Positions 10,130 through 21,138 are shown, counted from the stretch's first letter. The stretch: DNA of 64,000 nucleotides from Arthrobacter dokdonellae (GCF_003268655.1 NZ_CP029642.1:372001-436000), one strand, 5' to 3'. The notes: generated by a model not told the origin, from the letters alone. A program made the numbers and translations.

Positions 10130-11284
10130 ATGCGCGTCATCCTCGCCCCGGACAAGTTCAAGGGATCGCTGTCCGCCCCGGAGGTGGCCCGCCACCTGGC
10201 AACCGGGCTGGCCTCCGCGAACGCCGACCTCCAGATTGAGCTCATGCCTGTGGCCGACGGCGGCGAAGGCACTGTCGACGCCGTCATCGCGGCGGGGTTC
10301 ACCCGGGTCTCAGCCACCGTGCAGGGCCCGACCGGCGAGCCTGTCAGCGCCGACTTCGCCGTCCGCGGGAAGGTTGCCGTCATTGAGATGGCCGCCGCCT
10401 CGGGGCTGGCCCAGCTGCCCGACGGCCGCCTGTCCCCTCTCGGGGCCGGCACCTACGGCACGGGCCAGCTCGTCGCGGCGGCCCTGGACCACGGCTGCAC
10501 GGACATCGTCCTGGGCCTGGGTGGCAGCGCAACAACGGATGGCGGCTCGGGCATGCTTGCAGCCCTGGGCGCCACCTTCAAGGACGCCGCCGGACGCCAC
10601 CTGGCGCCCGGCGGCGGGGCCCTGTGCCAGGTCACGAACATTGACCTCACGGGCCTGGACCCGAGGATGGGCGGGGTGACGTTCACCCTGGCCAGCGACG
10701 TGGACAACCCGCTGCTCGGCCCGGACGGCGCCGCAGCCATCTTCAGCCCGCAAAAGGGTGCCACCGACGCGCACGTCGAGCACCTGGAAAGGGCCCTGGA
10801 ACGCTACTTCCGCATCATGGCCAACGCCTTGGGCACCGCCGCCGTCGACGCGATCGACGCCCCCGGCGCCGGTGCCGCCGGCGGCACCGGCTACGCTGCG
10901 CTGGCCGTCCTTTCGGCCAAGCGGCGCCCGGGCATCGAGGTCGTCCTGGAACTGACCGGCCTCGCGGAACACCTCTCCGGGGCCGACGTCGTCATCACCG
11001 GCGAGGGCAGCCTGGACGAGCAAAGCCTCTTCGGCAAGGCCCCCATGGGCGTCGCCTCGGCAGCCCGCACGGCCGGCGTGAATGTTGTTGCCGTCTGCGG
11101 GCGCACCACCCTGGACGAGGCAGCCCTGGGCGGCGCCGGGTTTACCCGGACGTTCGCCCTGACCGACCTTGAACCGGACGTCTCCCGCTGCATGATTCAT
11201 GCGGGGCAGCTCCTGGAACGGATCGGTGCAACCATTGGAATGGAACTGGCCGCGGCCCTTAAAGAGGAGACCACCCTTGTCTGA
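10130..11284 (+). CDS. glxK: Glycerate kinase (GarK/GlxK family)
   Basis: Phosphorylates D-glycerate, the exit from the glyoxylate branch into glycolysis. The 384-residue protein shows the family N terminus [45 protein letters not shown] and [17 protein letters not shown]. The ATG lies 8 bp after the gcl stop with AGGAG just before it. Its 3' end overlaps the allantoinase start by 8 nt. Family members give 2- or 3-phosphoglycerate; class I enzymes like this one usually make 2-phosphoglycerate. Confidence 0.95.
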   Translation: MRVILAPDKFKGSLSAPEVARHLATGLASANADLQIELMPVADGGEGTVDAVIAAGFTRVSATVQGPTGEPVSADFAVRGKVAVIEMAAASGLAQLPDGRLSPLGAGTYGTGQLVAAALDHGCTDIVLGLGGSATTDGGSGMLAALGATFKDAAGRHLAPGGGALCQVTNIDLTGLDPRMGGVTFTLASDVDNPLLGPDGAAAIFSPQKGATDAHVEHLERALERYFRIMANALGTAAVDAIDAPGAGAAGGTGYAALAVLSAKRRPGIEVVLELTGLAEHLSGADVVITGEGSLDEQSLFGKAPMGVASAARTAGVNVVAVCGRTTLDEAALGGAGFTRTFALTDLEPDVSRCMIHAGQLLERIGATIGMELAAALKEETTLV

Positions 11285-12668
11285 AGCACCACCGATCAAC
11301 TCAGCAGCCTTTGACCTTGTCATCCGCGGCGCGCGCGTCCTCACCCCGGCCGGCACCGCCGCGCACGAGGTGGGCATCAACGCCGGAGTGATTGCCGCCG
11401 TCGAGCCCCTCGGCGCCGGGCTGGCGGGCCGGGAGACCATCGAGCTGGGCGCGGATGAAACGCTGCTCCCGGGCCTGGTGGACAGCCACGTCCACATCAA
11501 CGAGCCCGGCCGCACCGACTGGGAGGGCTTCGCCTCCGCCACCCGGGCCGCGGCGGCCGGCGGCGTCACCACCGTGGTGGACATGCCGCTTAACAGCATC
11601 CCGCCGACGACGACGGTCCCCCACCTTGAGCTCAAGCGCGAGGCCGCCGCCGGCCAGACGTTCGTGAATGTCGGCTTCTGGGGCGGCGCCATCCCGGGCA
11701 ACACCGCCGACCTCCGCCCCCTGCACGAGGAGGGCGTGTTCGGCTTCAAGTGCTTCCTCATTCATTCCGGCGTCGACGAATTCCCGCACCTGGAATCCGA
11801 GGAGATGGAACGCGACCTGGCCGAGATCGGCTCCTTCGACTCCCTGCTCATTGTGCACGCCGAGGACGCCCGGACCATCGAGGAGATCACGCCCGTGCCC
11901 GGCCGCCATTACTCGGACTTCCTGGCCTCGCGTCCGCGCGCCGCCGAGAACGCGGCCATTGCCCGGGTCATTGACGCAGCCCGGCGCACCGGCGCCCGCG
12001 CCCACATCCTGCACCTCTCCTCCGCCGAGGCCCTGCCGCTGATCGCCGCCGCGAAGGCCGAAGGCATCCGGATCACCGTGGAAACGTGCCCGCACTACCT
12101 CACTCTGCAGGCCGAGGACGTGCCCGACGGCGCCACCGCCTACAAGTGCTGCCCGCCCATCCGTGAGGCGGGCAACCGCGAACAGCTCTGGCAGGGCCTG
12201 ATCGATGGCACCATCGATTGCATCGTCTCGGACCACTCCCCCAGCACCTTGGACTTGAAGGACCTGGAAAACGGCGACTTCGCCGTGGCCTGGGGCGGGG
12301 TCTCCTCCCTTCAGCTGGGCCTGCCACTGATCTGGACCGAGGCCCGCAAGCGCGGCATCGCCCTAGACACTGTCGTGGGCTGGATGTCCGCCGCCCCCGC
12401 CAAACTGGTGGGACTTGCGTCCAAGGGCCGGCTGGCGGTGGGCGCGGACGCCGACTTCTCCATTTTCGCTGCCGACGAATCGCAGGTGGTCGACGTGACC
12501 CGGCTCAAGCACAAGAACGCCATCACCCCGTACGACGGCGCCTCCCTCACCGGGGTGGTCCGGCGCACCTTCCTGGCCGGTGCTGAGATTGACGGCATCA
12601 CTCCCACGGGCAAGCTGCTGCGCAACCCCGCTGTTTCGGGCCACACCGGGGCGGCATACCGTGCCTGA
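11277..12668 (+). CDS. allB: Allantoinase
   Basis: Hydrolyses allantoin to allantoate. The 463-residue amidohydrolase of the dihydroorotase-like superfamily has HVH metal ligands His71/His73 in [15 protein letters not shown], carbamylated Lys158 in FKCFLIHSG, His194 in VHAEDA, the [10 protein letters not shown] and ETCPHYL blocks, and Asp319 in SDHSPS. A TTG at 11277 with GAGGAG (11264-11269) is the likely start; a longer frame from 11199 would run far into glxK. Its last 8 nt overlap the GTG start of the next gene. It explains why glyoxylate genes are here: allantoin breakdown yields glyoxylate. Confidence 0.95.
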   Translation: MSEAPPINSAAFDLVIRGARVLTPAGTAAHEVGINAGVIAAVEPLGAGLAGRETIELGADETLLPGLVDSHVHINEPGRTDWEGFASATRAAAAGGVTTVVDMPLNSIPPTTTVPHLELKREAAAGQTFVNVGFWGGAIPGNTADLRPLHEEGVFGFKCFLIHSGVDEFPHLESEEMERDLAEIGSFDSLLIVHAEDARTIEEITPVPGRHYSDFLASRPRAAENAAIARVIDAARRTGARAHILHLSSAEALPLIAAAKAEGIRITVETCPHYLTLQAEDVPDGATAYKCCPPIREAGNREQLWQGLIDGTIDCIVSDHSPSTLDLKDLENGDFAVAWGGVSSLQLGLPLIWTEARKRGIALDTVVGWMSAAPAKLVGLASKGRLAVGADADFSIFAADESQVVDVTRLKHKNAITPYDGASLTGVVRRTFLAGAEIDGITPTGKLLRNPAVSGHTGAAYRA

Positions 12669-13941
12669 AGCGGTAGTCCTGCCCGAGCTGGGTGAAAGTG
12701 TCACCGAAGGTACCGTAACGCGCTGGCTGAAGGACGTGGGCGACGCCGTTGAGGTTGACGAACCGCTCCTGGAGGTCTCCACCGACAAGGTCGACACAGA
12801 GCTGCCGTCCCCGTTTACCGGCGTCCTCGAAGCCATTCTGGTCCGTGAGGACCAGAGCGCAGCGGTGGGCCAGGTGCTCGCCCACATCGGCAGCGCGATG
12901 TCTGAGCCCGCCGGGAGCGAAAAAGCTGCGGTTGGGCCCGTCGGGACTACTTTGGTCGATGCCTATCCGGTCACGACCGGATTCCGACCGAAAAAGTCAC
13001 CGGGGTCCAGGCCGGGCGGGACCTATGTCACCCCGCTGGTTCGCAAGCTGGCCCGGCAGAACGGCGTCGAACTGGACACGTTGGCAGGCACGGGTGTTCG
13101 GGGCCGCATCCGTCGTGGCGATGTGTTGGCCGCCGTTGCGGCCGAACCACATACCACCGCTGTCCGGGCGGCCGCTGTCCCTGCGGCCGCCCGGACGGCG
13201 GGACCAACTCCCGACGAGGCCTCAGCCAGCCTGCGCGGCACAACTGTCAAGGCCCCGCGTATCCGCCAGGTCATTGCCCGGCGCATGCGGGAGTCGTTGA
13301 CGGTATCAACGCAGCTCACCCAGGTGCATGAAGTTGACCTGACTGCCCTGGTGCGCCTGCGCGAAGACCGCAAAGCCGCATTTGCGTCCCGCAACGGTGT
13401 CAAGCTGACGTTTCTGCCGTTCATTGCCGTGGCCGTGGCTGAGGCGTTGAAGAGATACCCCATGCTCAACGCTGAATTTGATGAGGGCTCCGGCACCATC
13501 TCCTACCACGACGCCGAGCACCTCGCCTTCGCCGTCGACACTCCCAAGGGGCTGCTGGTGCCCGTGGTCAGGAACACTGGAACGTTGAACCTCGCCGGAA
13601 TGGCCCGCGGCATCGCCGACGTCGCCGCACGTGCCCGCGCCGGTTCCATCGGTGCCGACGAACTCTCCGGCGGCACGTTCTCCATCACAAACATAGGCAG
13701 TGTCGGGGCCTTGTTTGACACCCCGATCCTCAACCAGCCCCAGGTGGGCATCCTTGGCATCGGTGCCATTGTCAAGCGGCCAGGCGTCGTGACGGACACT
13801 GACGGCGCGGACGTGCTGGGCATCAGGCACATGATGTACCTTTGCCTGACCTACGACCACCGCCTGGTGGACGGCGCCGACGCCGGACGCTTCCTGCAGA
13901 CCGTCACCTGCCGGCTGGAGGCGGCCGCCTTCGAGGCGTAG
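12661..13941 (+). CDS. 2-Oxoacid dehydrogenase E2 acyltransferase, orphan copy
   Basis: A 426-residue dihydrolipoamide acyltransferase. Order: one lipoyl domain (about 1-75, lipoylated Lys43 in STDKVDTE), an Ala/Pro linker, a peripheral-subunit-binding domain (about 120-155, [22 protein letters not shown]), and the catalytic domain ending in [14 protein letters not shown] with the active His. The GTG at 12661 is inside the allantoinase end (GTGCCTGA), so the two are translationally coupled. No E1 or E3 gene lies nearby; the only E1 genes in the window (28652-30918) have their own E2. The coupling to allantoinase is unexpected, so its substrate and partner are unknown. Confidence 0.85.
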   Translation: MPEAVVLPELGESVTEGTVTRWLKDVGDAVEVDEPLLEVSTDKVDTELPSPFTGVLEAILVREDQSAAVGQVLAHIGSAMSEPAGSEKAAVGPVGTTLVDAYPVTTGFRPKKSPGSRPGGTYVTPLVRKLARQNGVELDTLAGTGVRGRIRRGDVLAAVAAEPHTTAVRAAAVPAAARTAGPTPDEASASLRGTTVKAPRIRQVIARRMRESLTVSTQLTQVHEVDLTALVRLREDRKAAFASRNGVKLTFLPFIAVAVAEALKRYPMLNAEFDEGSGTISYHDAEHLAFAVDTPKGLLVPVVRNTGTLNLAGMARGIADVAARARAGSIGADELSGGTFSITNIGSVGALFDTPILNQPQVGILGIGAIVKRPGVVTDTDGADVLGIRHMMYLCLTYDHRLVDGADAGRFLQTVTCRLEAAAFEA

Positions 13942-13953
13942 CCTCACTTCAGC

Positions 13954-15195
13954 TCAGATCCGCGGCCGGGCCGCCCAGCGCGCGGCCTTCAGCGCCAGGT
14001 GCAGCTCGAGCCGGACGCGGCCGGCCAGCGGATCGGCGCCGATGATCCCGCGCACCCGGGCGATCCTGTGATAGACGGTGGACCGGTGCAGGTGGAGCCG
14101 GTCGGCAATCCCAGCCACGGCGCCGTCGTTGTCATAGAGGAGCTCCAGGACCGGAAACAGCTCGCCGGAATCGCCCCTGGCCCGGATGAGCCGAAAATAG
14201 ACGCTGTCCTCCGGGTCGGCCTGGCCGCCGGCCAGCACCTCGTACACCCCGGCCCCGCGCACGTCGAGGATGGTGCCAAGCACCGGGTCGACGGCGGCGG
14301 CCTGGGCCGCGATCCGTGATTCCCGGTAGGCCGCCGGCAGCGCGCGCAGCGAGCCGAACGGCTCCCCGATGCCCATCACCACGCGCGACGCCGGAACTCC
14401 CGTCCGCTTCGCCAGCTCGCCTTCGTAGCGCTTGAGTACGGCGGCGTGCACGGTCCGGCCCTGCGTGGCGCGGAACAACATGACGGCGTGGCTGCCCAGG
14501 CCGGCGGAGAACAGGGCGTCGTCCATGCCCACCGTCGCCTGCAGGCCCGCGCTGCGGTGGACCAGCACCGCCGCGAGCGGGTCCCCGGCCGCACGGTGGT
14601 CCGGCTTGGGGAGCGGCTGGGAAGCCGGGTCCGCTCCCGGTGCCGCGTAGACGGTGGCCGCCTGCCATGGTCCGCGCTGGCGGATTTCGGGCCATTCGGA
14701 AACGACCTCGATGGCATGCCGGTCGCCGTCCGCGGCCGCCAGGAACTGTTGTTCACGGGCGCGCCGCTGGCTGGACTCGGCCGTGTTGGAGTCGAGCAGC
14801 AGCGTGGCCAGGAGGTCCAGCGAATTGCGGACCTGGGGCAGCTGCGCGAGGATCGCCGTCGCGCTTTGCTCCTGGGCATCCTGCTGGACCCACAGGTATC
14901 CCACGCGGAAGCCACGGACCAGCAGCGGCACGCACACCCGGCCCAGCATGCCCAGCTCCGTGTTGGCGGGCACCACCACGGGCCGGACCGCCGCGGCGAT
15001 GCCATGGGAGAGCTGCCAGGCGCTGACATCGGCGGGGACGCGCTTGCTCAGCAGGAAGTTCACGCGCACCCTGTCCGCCTGGGCCTGGTTGGCGCTGTAG
15101 GCCAGAAGCACCCCGTCCAGGTCCTCCAGGGACAGCCCGCGGCCCAGTTCGACGGCGAGCCGTTCCACCAGGTCCTCAATCTCCTCGTTGCGCAT
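13954..15195 (-). CDS. PucR/CdaR-type transcriptional regulator
   Basis: A 413-residue regulator. The C-terminal HTH_30 domain is DNDGAVAGIADRLHLHRST with VYHRIARVRGIIG (about 358-392), the mark of PucR/CdaR proteins. The middle carries a GGDEF-like sensor region typical of the family. Start at 15195 (ATG) is the first Met that gives a normal N terminus, MRNEEIEDLVERLA. It is convergent to the E2 gene and divergent from alanine dehydrogenase. Two readings are possible: an AdeR-like activator of ald, as known for PucR-type AdeR in Bacillus, or a purine/allantoin regulator like PucR. The divergent arrangement favours the first. Confidence 0.88.
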   Translation of the reverse strand: MRNEEIEDLVERLAVELGRGLSLEDLDGVLLAYSANQAQADRVRVNFLLSKRVPADVSAWQLSHGIAAAVRPVVVPANTELGMLGRVCVPLLVRGFRVGYLWVQQDAQEQSATAILAQLPQVRNSLDLLATLLLDSNTAESSQRRAREQQFLAAADGDRHAIEVVSEWPEIRQRGPWQAATVYAAPGADPASQPLPKPDHRAAGDPLAAVLVHRSAGLQATVGMDDALFSAGLGSHAVMLFRATQGRTVHAAVLKRYEGELAKRTGVPASRVVMGIGEPFGSLRALPAAYRESRIAAQAAAVDPVLGTILDVRGAGVYEVLAGGQADPEDSVYFRLIRARGDSGELFPVLELLYDNDGAVAGIADRLHLHRSTVYHRIARVRGIIGADPLAGRVRLELHLALKAARWAARPRI

Positions 15196-15415
15196 GGCTC
15201 CAGCGTACGGCCCGCAACAGACAGCGGGCGACAGTTGCTGCCGTCCCTTGCGACATTTGTCGGAGCTGGGAGGCCGGGAACCCCGTGATTGCGCGGCGTT
15301 GCGGACGCGGCGCCGGAACGTGCGATGATCTGGGCCACAGCCCGGCCGTAGGCTGAAACGTACCAGGCCGTGGTGCATTTGCCCGCCGAGTCCCGCCACT
15401 AGAGAAGGAAATACC

Positions 15416-16528
15416 ATGATCATCGGCGTTCCCAAGGAGATCAAAAACAACGAGTTCCGCGTGGCCATGACGGCCTCCGGCGTGCATGAATTCACCCGCC
15501 ACGGCCACACCGTGCTGGTGGAGCGCGGCGCAGGCGCAGGTTCGGGCATCGAGGACGCCGAATACGAGGGCGCGGGTGCGGAACTTGTCAGCGATGCGGC
15601 GGAGGTCTGGGGCCGGGCGGACATGGTGGTCAAGGTCAAGGAACCCATCAGCATTGAGTACGCGCACTTCCGCAAGGGCCTGGTCCTGTTCACCTACCTG
15701 CACCTCGCCGCGGAACCGGAGCTGACACGCGCGCTCATGGACAGCGGCGTCACCGCCATCGCCTACGAGACCGTCCAGCAGGGCCGCGCCCTGCCACTGC
15801 TGGCCCCCATGTCCGAGGTGGCCGGGCGCCTCTCCGTGCAGGTCGGCGCCCAGTGCCTGACCGCCCCGGCCGGCGGCAAGGGCATCCTGCTCGGCGGCGT
15901 GCCCGGTGTCCGACCGGCCAACGTGGTGATCCTGGGTGCCGGCGTGTCCGGCACCAACGCCGCGGCCATGGCCATTGGCGCCGGTGCGGACGTGACCATC
16001 CTGGACATCAACATCGACCGGCTCCACCAGCTGGACGACCACTACCAAGGCCGCCTGAAGACCGTGGCCTCCAACGCGCTGGAAATCGAGCGCTGCCTGG
16101 TGCAGGCGGACCTGGTGATCGGCTCGGTGCTGATCCCGGGGGCCAAGGCGCCGAAGCTGGTCACCAATGACCTCGTGGCGAAGATGAAGCCCGGCTCCGT
16201 GCTGGTGGACATCGCCGTGGACCAGGGCGGCTGCTTCGAGGACACGCACCCCACCACGCACGAAAACCCCACCTTCAGGGTGCACAACTCCATCTTCTAC
16301 TGCGTTGCCAACATGCCGGGCGCGGTGCCCAACACGTCCACCTATGCGTTGACCAACGTCACGCTCCGCTACGCCGTGGCGCTGGCCAACCTCGGCGTCG
16401 CCGCGGCCCTGGAAGCGGACCCAGCACTGGCCGCCGGGCTGAACGTGGCGGGCGGCCAGGTGGCCCACCACTCGGTCTCCACCGCCCACGGCCTGCCCCT
16501 GGCGCAGGACTGGCACCAGCTGGTCTAG
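15416..16528 (+). CDS. ald: Alanine dehydrogenase
   Basis: Reversible NAD-dependent deamination of L-alanine to pyruvate and ammonia. The 370-residue protein starts [17 protein letters not shown], has the catalytic Lys75 (VKVKEPIS) and His96 (FTYLHLAAE), and the NAD-binding [20 protein letters not shown]. The length is standard. AGAAGGAAA precedes the ATG by about 6 bp. The 220-bp gap to the divergent PucR-type gene should hold the promoters and regulator site of both. Confidence 0.97.
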   Translation: MIIGVPKEIKNNEFRVAMTASGVHEFTRHGHTVLVERGAGAGSGIEDAEYEGAGAELVSDAAEVWGRADMVVKVKEPISIEYAHFRKGLVLFTYLHLAAEPELTRALMDSGVTAIAYETVQQGRALPLLAPMSEVAGRLSVQVGAQCLTAPAGGKGILLGGVPGVRPANVVILGAGVSGTNAAAMAIGAGADVTILDINIDRLHQLDDHYQGRLKTVASNALEIERCLVQADLVIGSVLIPGAKAPKLVTNDLVAKMKPGSVLVDIAVDQGGCFEDTHPTTHENPTFRVHNSIFYCVANMPGAVPNTSTYALTNVTLRYAVALANLGVAAALEADPALAAGLNVAGGQVAHHSVSTAHGLPLAQDWHQLV

Positions 16529-16629
16529 AGACGCCTGCCCGCCCGGACGCCCGGACGCCCGGGAAAAATTCTGGACGGCACGCACGCAACCGCGTAGCGT
16601 GCCGTCCAGAGACCTTTAAGGAGTCCCCC

Positions 16630-17421
16630 ATGAGCAGCTTTGCCACCTCCCGCGACGGCACCCGTATCGCCTACACCGTTGAAGGGTCGGGCCCGCCCGT
16701 CATCCTGGTGGGCGGGGCCATGCAGTTCCGCGGCTTCGACCCAAACACCGTCGCCATGGCCACGCTGCTGGCCGCCCAGGGTTTCATGGTGGTCAACTAC
16801 GACCGGAGGGGCCGCGGCGAAAGCGCCCAGGCGCCGTCGTTCACGCTGGCCGACACCATCGACGACCTCCGCGCGCTCATCGAGGCGGCAGGGCCACCCG
16901 CGGCGCTGTTTGGCAGTTCCTCGGGCGGATCCATCTGCCTCGCCGCCGCAGCCGCGGGGCTCCCCGTCTCCGCCCTGGTCCTCTGGGAGGTGCCGCTGGG
17001 GGTGGAACAGGGCACCGACAGCGCCGCCAACCTGGTGGGACTGCGCGAAAAGCTGGCAGCCGGGAACGGGGACGAGGTCATTGCGTACTTCATGAAGGAC
17101 ATGCCGCCGGAATGGCTGGAGGGCGCCCGGAACAGCCCGGGGTGGCCCGTCATGACGGCCATGGGCCCGTCCCTGGAACCGGACACGGAATCCCTGGCCT
17201 GGACCCAGTCGGCGCCCCGCGCGCAGCTGTGGTCCGCCATCACGGCACCGACGCTGGCCATGGTGGGCGAGCAGACGCTGCCCCTCATGCCTCCGGCCGC
17301 CGAGTCCATCGCCGCCAACGTCCGGCACGGGAGCATGGCCACCATCCCTGCCGCCAACCACAGCTGGGAACCGGACGTGATGGCCAATCGGATCGCCGAG
17401 TTCCTTCGCAGCCTGCCATGA
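16630..17421 (+). CDS. Alpha/beta hydrolase
   Basis: A 263-residue alpha/beta-hydrolase fold protein. The nucleophile is Ser97 in GSSSGG, the oxyanion region is near VGGAMQFRG, and the catalytic His244 is in ANHSW. No signal peptide is visible, so it is cytosolic. AAGGAG lies before the ATG. The stop overlaps the ATG of the DHFR-like gene (ATGA), so the two are coupled. The substrate cannot be predicted. Confidence 0.85.
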   Translation: MSSFATSRDGTRIAYTVEGSGPPVILVGGAMQFRGFDPNTVAMATLLAAQGFMVVNYDRRGRGESAQAPSFTLADTIDDLRALIEAAGPPAALFGSSSGGSICLAAAAAGLPVSALVLWEVPLGVEQGTDSAANLVGLREKLAAGNGDEVIAYFMKDMPPEWLEGARNSPGWPVMTAMGPSLEPDTESLAWTQSAPRAQLWSAITAPTLAMVGEQTLPLMPPAAESIAANVRHGSMATIPAANHSWEPDVMANRIAEFLRSLP

Positions 17422-18047
17422 GCCTGGTCAGCTGTGACGTGGCGCTGTCACTGGACGGGTTCGTGGCCGGCCCCCACCAAAGCCTGGAGCACCCCCTGGG
17501 CGTTGGCGCCGACACCCGCCTGCACACCTGGATGTTTGACCAGCCCGACGCCAACGCGGCGGAGATCGCCGCCATCACCCATGCCGGTGCCTTCGTCATG
17601 GGCCGAAACATGTTTGGCCCGGTCCGCGGCCCCTGGGACACCTGGGACGCCGTGGCGTTGGGTCCGTGGCGCGGCTGGTGGGGCGAGGACCCGCCGTACC
17701 ACGCACCTGTCTTTGTCCTCACCCACCATCCGCACGAGCCCCTGGAGATGGAGGGCGGCACCACGTTCTCCTTTGTTGGCGACGGCCCGGCGTCGGCCCT
17801 GGCGTTGGCCCACGCCGCAGCCGGGGACCGCGACGTGGCGATTTGCGGCGGGGCCCAAACCATCAACCAGTATCTGGCGGCCGGCATGATCGACGAGCTG
17901 CGGCTCCACCTTGTCCCTGTGGTGCTCGGGGCGGGCGAGCGGCTGTTTGCCGGCCTGCCGCACCTCGAGTTTGACCAGGCCGGCGCGCGCGCCACGGACC
18001 TGGTCACGCACCTGACGTACCGGCGGGCGCCCGTGATCGGCCAGTGA
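17418..18047 (+). CDS. Dihydrofolate reductase-like (RibD C-terminal domain) protein
   Basis: A 209-residue protein of the RibD C-terminal/DHFR superfamily, with the start [12 protein letters not shown], a [10 protein letters not shown] segment, [20 protein letters not shown] and the end of strand [14 protein letters not shown]. These blocks form the NADPH-binding fold. It is translationally coupled to the upstream hydrolase through ATGA at 17418. The fold is sure, the reaction is not; many such single-domain actinobacterial proteins are uncharacterised reductases. Confidence 0.88.
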   Translation: MSLVSCDVALSLDGFVAGPHQSLEHPLGVGADTRLHTWMFDQPDANAAEIAAITHAGAFVMGRNMFGPVRGPWDTWDAVALGPWRGWWGEDPPYHAPVFVLTHHPHEPLEMEGGTTFSFVGDGPASALALAHAAAGDRDVAICGGAQTINQYLAAGMIDELRLHLVPVVLGAGERLFAGLPHLEFDQAGARATDLVTHLTYRRAPVIGQ

Positions 18048-18225
18048 CCGGGGCCACCGCTCCGTGACCGCGGCGCAATGAGGTTGCTCTTCGGCTCCCC
18101 TTGGGCCACTGCCCTGCAGCTCCCGCAGTGGCCCGCCTAGGCTGGGGTCAGGCGGCCCGCCCGGCCCGCGGCCACCCGCGGGACCGGGCGTAGGGCCGTC
18201 CGCACGGCCACCCAGGGAGGGCATG

Positions 18226-18876
18226 ATGTTCACGGCATGGAGGTATCCTTTCCACGTCTTTGTGGCCGGGACCGCGCTGGCGCTTGCGCTCGGCGGCTGC
18301 TCCGGGGCACCGACGACTCCGACGGCGCCGACGGCGCCGACTGCGGCCATGGGTGCGGGTGCCGCCGGCACCGCCCAAGCCAGCCAGACACCTACGGACG
18401 TGGCCGGGGAAAGCCAGGCTCCGGCGTCGTCCGCCCCTGCGGCGGCGGCCCAGGACCCGACGGTCATGCCGACCATGGCCTCGGCCACGCTGTATTACCT
18501 TGCCCTGGGCGATGCAGGCACCGAAGGCACCGCCGTCGGATGCGGTGACAGCGCCGTGGCCGTGACCAGCGTGGCGATCAGCTTCACCGACCCGGTGGAA
18601 GGTGCCCTGCGGACGCTGCTGGCTGACCACTCGCAGTTCCTGGGGCAGTCGGGCCTGAACAATGCGCTGTGGCAGTCGCGGCTGGAAGTGCAGTCCGTGA
18701 CCCGCGGCCCGGGTTCCATCACGGCACACCTGACCGGCACGCTGAAAATGGGCGGGGAGTGCGACATCCCGCGTGTCCAGCAGCAGCTGCTGCTCACGGC
18801 AAGGGACGCGGCGGGCGGCCCGGTGGCCGTTACCATCAACGGAAAACCGTTGAATGCGGTGCTCAGTCTGAAGTAA
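18226..18876 (+). CDS. Secreted lipoprotein, unknown function
   Basis: A 216-residue protein with a lipoprotein signal peptide (1-24) ending in the lipobox LGGC, Cys25, followed by a Thr/Ala/Pro-rich linker to about residue 80. The rest (from SATLYYLALGD) resembles a GerMN-like domain, judging from the LYYLALGD start and the VEGALRTLLADH helix. ATG at 18226 is preferred over ATG at 18223 because AGGGAGG (18214-18220) is then 5 bp away. Its position between unrelated genes gives no functional clue. Confidence 0.7.
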   Translation: MFTAWRYPFHVFVAGTALALALGGCSGAPTTPTAPTAPTAAMGAGAAGTAQASQTPTDVAGESQAPASSAPAAAAQDPTVMPTMASATLYYLALGDAGTEGTAVGCGDSAVAVTSVAISFTDPVEGALRTLLADHSQFLGQSGLNNALWQSRLEVQSVTRGPGSITAHLTGTLKMGGECDIPRVQQQLLLTARDAAGGPVAVTINGKPLNAVLSLK

Positions 18877-18935
18877 AAGAGCTTCATGAAAAACTTTTGA
18901 TGCCTATTTAGCAACATCGGTTGTATCCTGACATC

Positions 18936-20246
18936 GTGAACACTTCAGCCGCCGGCGCCACTGCTGCCGCCGAAACCCTGTCCGAAGAAACCGTCGATGC
19001 CCTGGCGCGTGCACAGTCCGTGAACGTCGCGCCCCCGCTGCGCCACGAGAGCCTGCTTTCGGTGCGTGCGGCCAACATCAAGCAGTCGGCCGTGCGCGAC
19101 GTCTTTGAGATTTCCATGCAGCCCGGGCTCGTCTCGCTGGCCGGCGGCAACCCGTACCTGCAGTCGCTGCCGCTGGAGCGCCTGGGCGAGACGGCCCGGC
19201 ACATCATTGCCGAACACGGCCTGGAGGCGTTGCAATACGGCGGCGGCCAGGGCACGCTGGAACTGCGCACCCAAATCTGCGAGGTCATGGCGGCCGAGGG
19301 AATCCTCGACGCCGACCCCGAGAACGTCGTCATCACGGCCGGCTCGCAGTCGGCCCAGGACGTTGCCGCCAAGGTGTTTTGCGACCCGGGCGATGTCATC
19401 CTGCTCGAGGACCCCACCTACGTCGGCGCGCTGAACACCTTTGAGGCGTACCAGGTGGACGTCCAGCCAGTGGCCGGCGACGAACACGGCATCATCCCCT
19501 CCGAACTGCGCGCACGCATCGCCGCGCTGCAGGCCGAGGGCAAGCGCATCAAGCTGCTGTACACGATCCCCAACTTCAACAACCCGTCCGGTGTGATGCT
19601 GGCCCCGGGGCGGCGCCAGGAAATCGTGGACATCTGCCGCGAGGCGAACATCCTGGTGCTGGAGGACAACCCTTACGGCCTGTTGAAGTTCGACGGCGTC
19701 CTGCCGGCCCCCCTGCGCGCGGCCAACCCGGAGGACGTGCTGTACCTGGGATCGTTTTCCAAGATCTTTGCGCCGGGGCTGCGCATTGGCTGGGCACTGG
19801 TGCCGGCGCACCTCAAGCAGCGCTACTACCTGGCCAGCGAGGCCGTCACGCTCTGCCCGCCGACGTTCAACCAGCTGCTGGTCAGCGACTATCTGCGCGA
19901 CTACGACTGGCAGGGGCAGGTCGCCACCTACCGGAACCTGTATCGGGAACGCTGCACGGCCCTGCTCGCGGCGCTTGACGAGTTCATGCCCGACGGCGTG
20001 TCCTGGACGACGCCGGAGGGAGGATTCTTCGTGTGGCTCACCCTGCCCGAGGGGATCGACACTTACCCGCTGCTGTACAACGGGATCGAGGCCGGCGTGG
20101 TGTTTGTGCCCGGGGCTGCCTTCTCCGCGGCCGGGGGGCCCAGCAACAAGCTGCGCCTGGCGTTCAGCGCCGTCCCTCCCGAAACGCTGCGGGAGGGCGT
20201 GAAGCGGCTGGCGCCAGTGCTGGCGGAGGCCATCGCGGCACGATGA
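18936..20246 (+). CDS. PLP-dependent aminotransferase (2-aminoadipate/valine-pyruvate type)
   Basis: A 436-residue fold-type I aminotransferase of the class that includes the aminotransferase domain of MocR and LysN, here without a DNA-binding domain. Key segments: LVSLAGGNPYLQSLP, LQYGGGQGTLELR, GSQSAQDVAAKVF, IPNFNNPSGV, and the PLP lysine Lys276 in GSFSKIFAPGLRIGW. GTG at 18936 is chosen; a TTG at 18921 is also in frame. TATCCT at 18924-18929, 6 bp before the GTG, would make the transcript leaderless. The donor and acceptor are not predicted. Confidence 0.85.
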   Translation: MNTSAAGATAAAETLSEETVDALARAQSVNVAPPLRHESLLSVRAANIKQSAVRDVFEISMQPGLVSLAGGNPYLQSLPLERLGETARHIIAEHGLEALQYGGGQGTLELRTQICEVMAAEGILDADPENVVITAGSQSAQDVAAKVFCDPGDVILLEDPTYVGALNTFEAYQVDVQPVAGDEHGIIPSELRARIAALQAEGKRIKLLYTIPNFNNPSGVMLAPGRRQEIVDICREANILVLEDNPYGLLKFDGVLPAPLRAANPEDVLYLGSFSKIFAPGLRIGWALVPAHLKQRYYLASEAVTLCPPTFNQLLVSDYLRDYDWQGQVATYRNLYRERCTALLAALDEFMPDGVSWTTPEGGFFVWLTLPEGIDTYPLLYNGIEAGVVFVPGAAFSAAGGPSNKLRLAFSAVPPETLREGVKRLAPVLAEAIAAR

Positions 20247-20340
20247 TCCCGGTGGTGGCCGCCGGTCGAGCCATTCGCAACCCCCCGCTGGTCCAGCGTG
20301 AGCCCTGCGAGCATCGAGACCTGGATTTGGACAGGCCCAA

Positions 20341-21138
20341 TCAACCGCGCAACCGGTCCCGGCGCATCGCGGACCTGATGGCGGGGGCCATGAGCGCGCT
20401 CATATGCCGGGCCAGGTATGTTTCGCCGGCGGCATTCGGATGTTCCAGGTCGCTGGAAAGGTCCTGCGACGCGGAGCCCTGGAACCAGCCCAGGGCCACG
20501 GGATCGACAAATCTCGCGCCGATGGCCGCCGCCTGCACGGCGAGCGCTTGGCGGACCGGCGTCAGCTGCCCGCCGGGGTCATTTGATTCGGAGGTGGGCC
20601 CCACCACGACGATCGCCGCCTGGGGAGCCAGGATCCTGATCCTGGCCAGCGCGCCCTCTACGGCAGCTGACAGGCCCGTGTTCCCGACGTCATTGTCGGA
20701 GCCGAAGACCACCACCACCTGGGACTGGGAATTCACGATCCGGTTGACCAGGTCCAGGAAGACGTCCCCCATGTCACCGGGCTGGACATACCCCGCGCCG
20801 TTTTCGGACGCGTTGGTGATCTCTGCCGCCAGGCCCATGGCGGACACGAGTCTCTGGGCCTGCCCGGGCCAGGTGTTGCCGGGCGTCTTGTACCCGGTGC
20901 TCAGGGAGTCGCCAATGACGTCGACCCGGACCGCCTTGACCGGGACCGCGCGGGGAACTCCGGCGTAGGCTGCAGCACCTACGCCGACCACCGCCATCAC
21001 CACCAAGGCGATGGCCATGGTGGTTCGGCCCTGCCATCCGGCCAGTCCGGCCGCAAGCCCCTGCCTGAAGCGGCGCCTCACGTCCGCGGCATCCCAGGTT
21101 GACAGGATCGCCCGGGCAGGGAACCGGCTGCGTTTCAT
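20341..21138 (-). CDS. SGNH/GDSL-type hydrolase, membrane-anchored
   Basis: A 265-residue protein with an N-terminal hydrophobic segment (about 41-60, MAIALVVMAVVGVGAAAYAG) then an SGNH hydrolase domain: block I VIGDSLSTGY with the nucleophile Ser, a Gly block NASENGAGY, block III-like FGSDNDVGN, and the catalytic Asp/His in DLEHPNAAG. The hydrolase part should face outside. The start is uncertain: ATG 21138 has GGAG only 2 bp away, and another in-frame ATG lies at 21162. Possible substrates are acyl or acetyl esters on surface glycans; not resolved. Confidence 0.82.
   Translation of the reverse strand: MKRSRFPARAILSTWDAADVRRRFRQGLAAGLAGWQGRTTMAIALVVMAVVGVGAAAYAGVPRAVPVKAVRVDVIGDSLSTGYKTPGNTWPGQAQRLVSAMGLAAEITNASENGAGYVQPGDMGDVFLDLVNRIVNSQSQVVVVFGSDNDVGNTGLSAAVEGALARIRILAPQAAIVVVGPTSESNDPGGQLTPVRQALAVQAAAIGARFVDPVALGWFQGSASQDLSSDLEHPNAAGETYLARHMSALMAPAIRSAMRRDRLRG

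Noticed and set aside
14446..15288. Plus-strand frame opposite the PucR-type gene
   Set aside because: Antisense shadow; the minus frame carries the HTH_30 domain.
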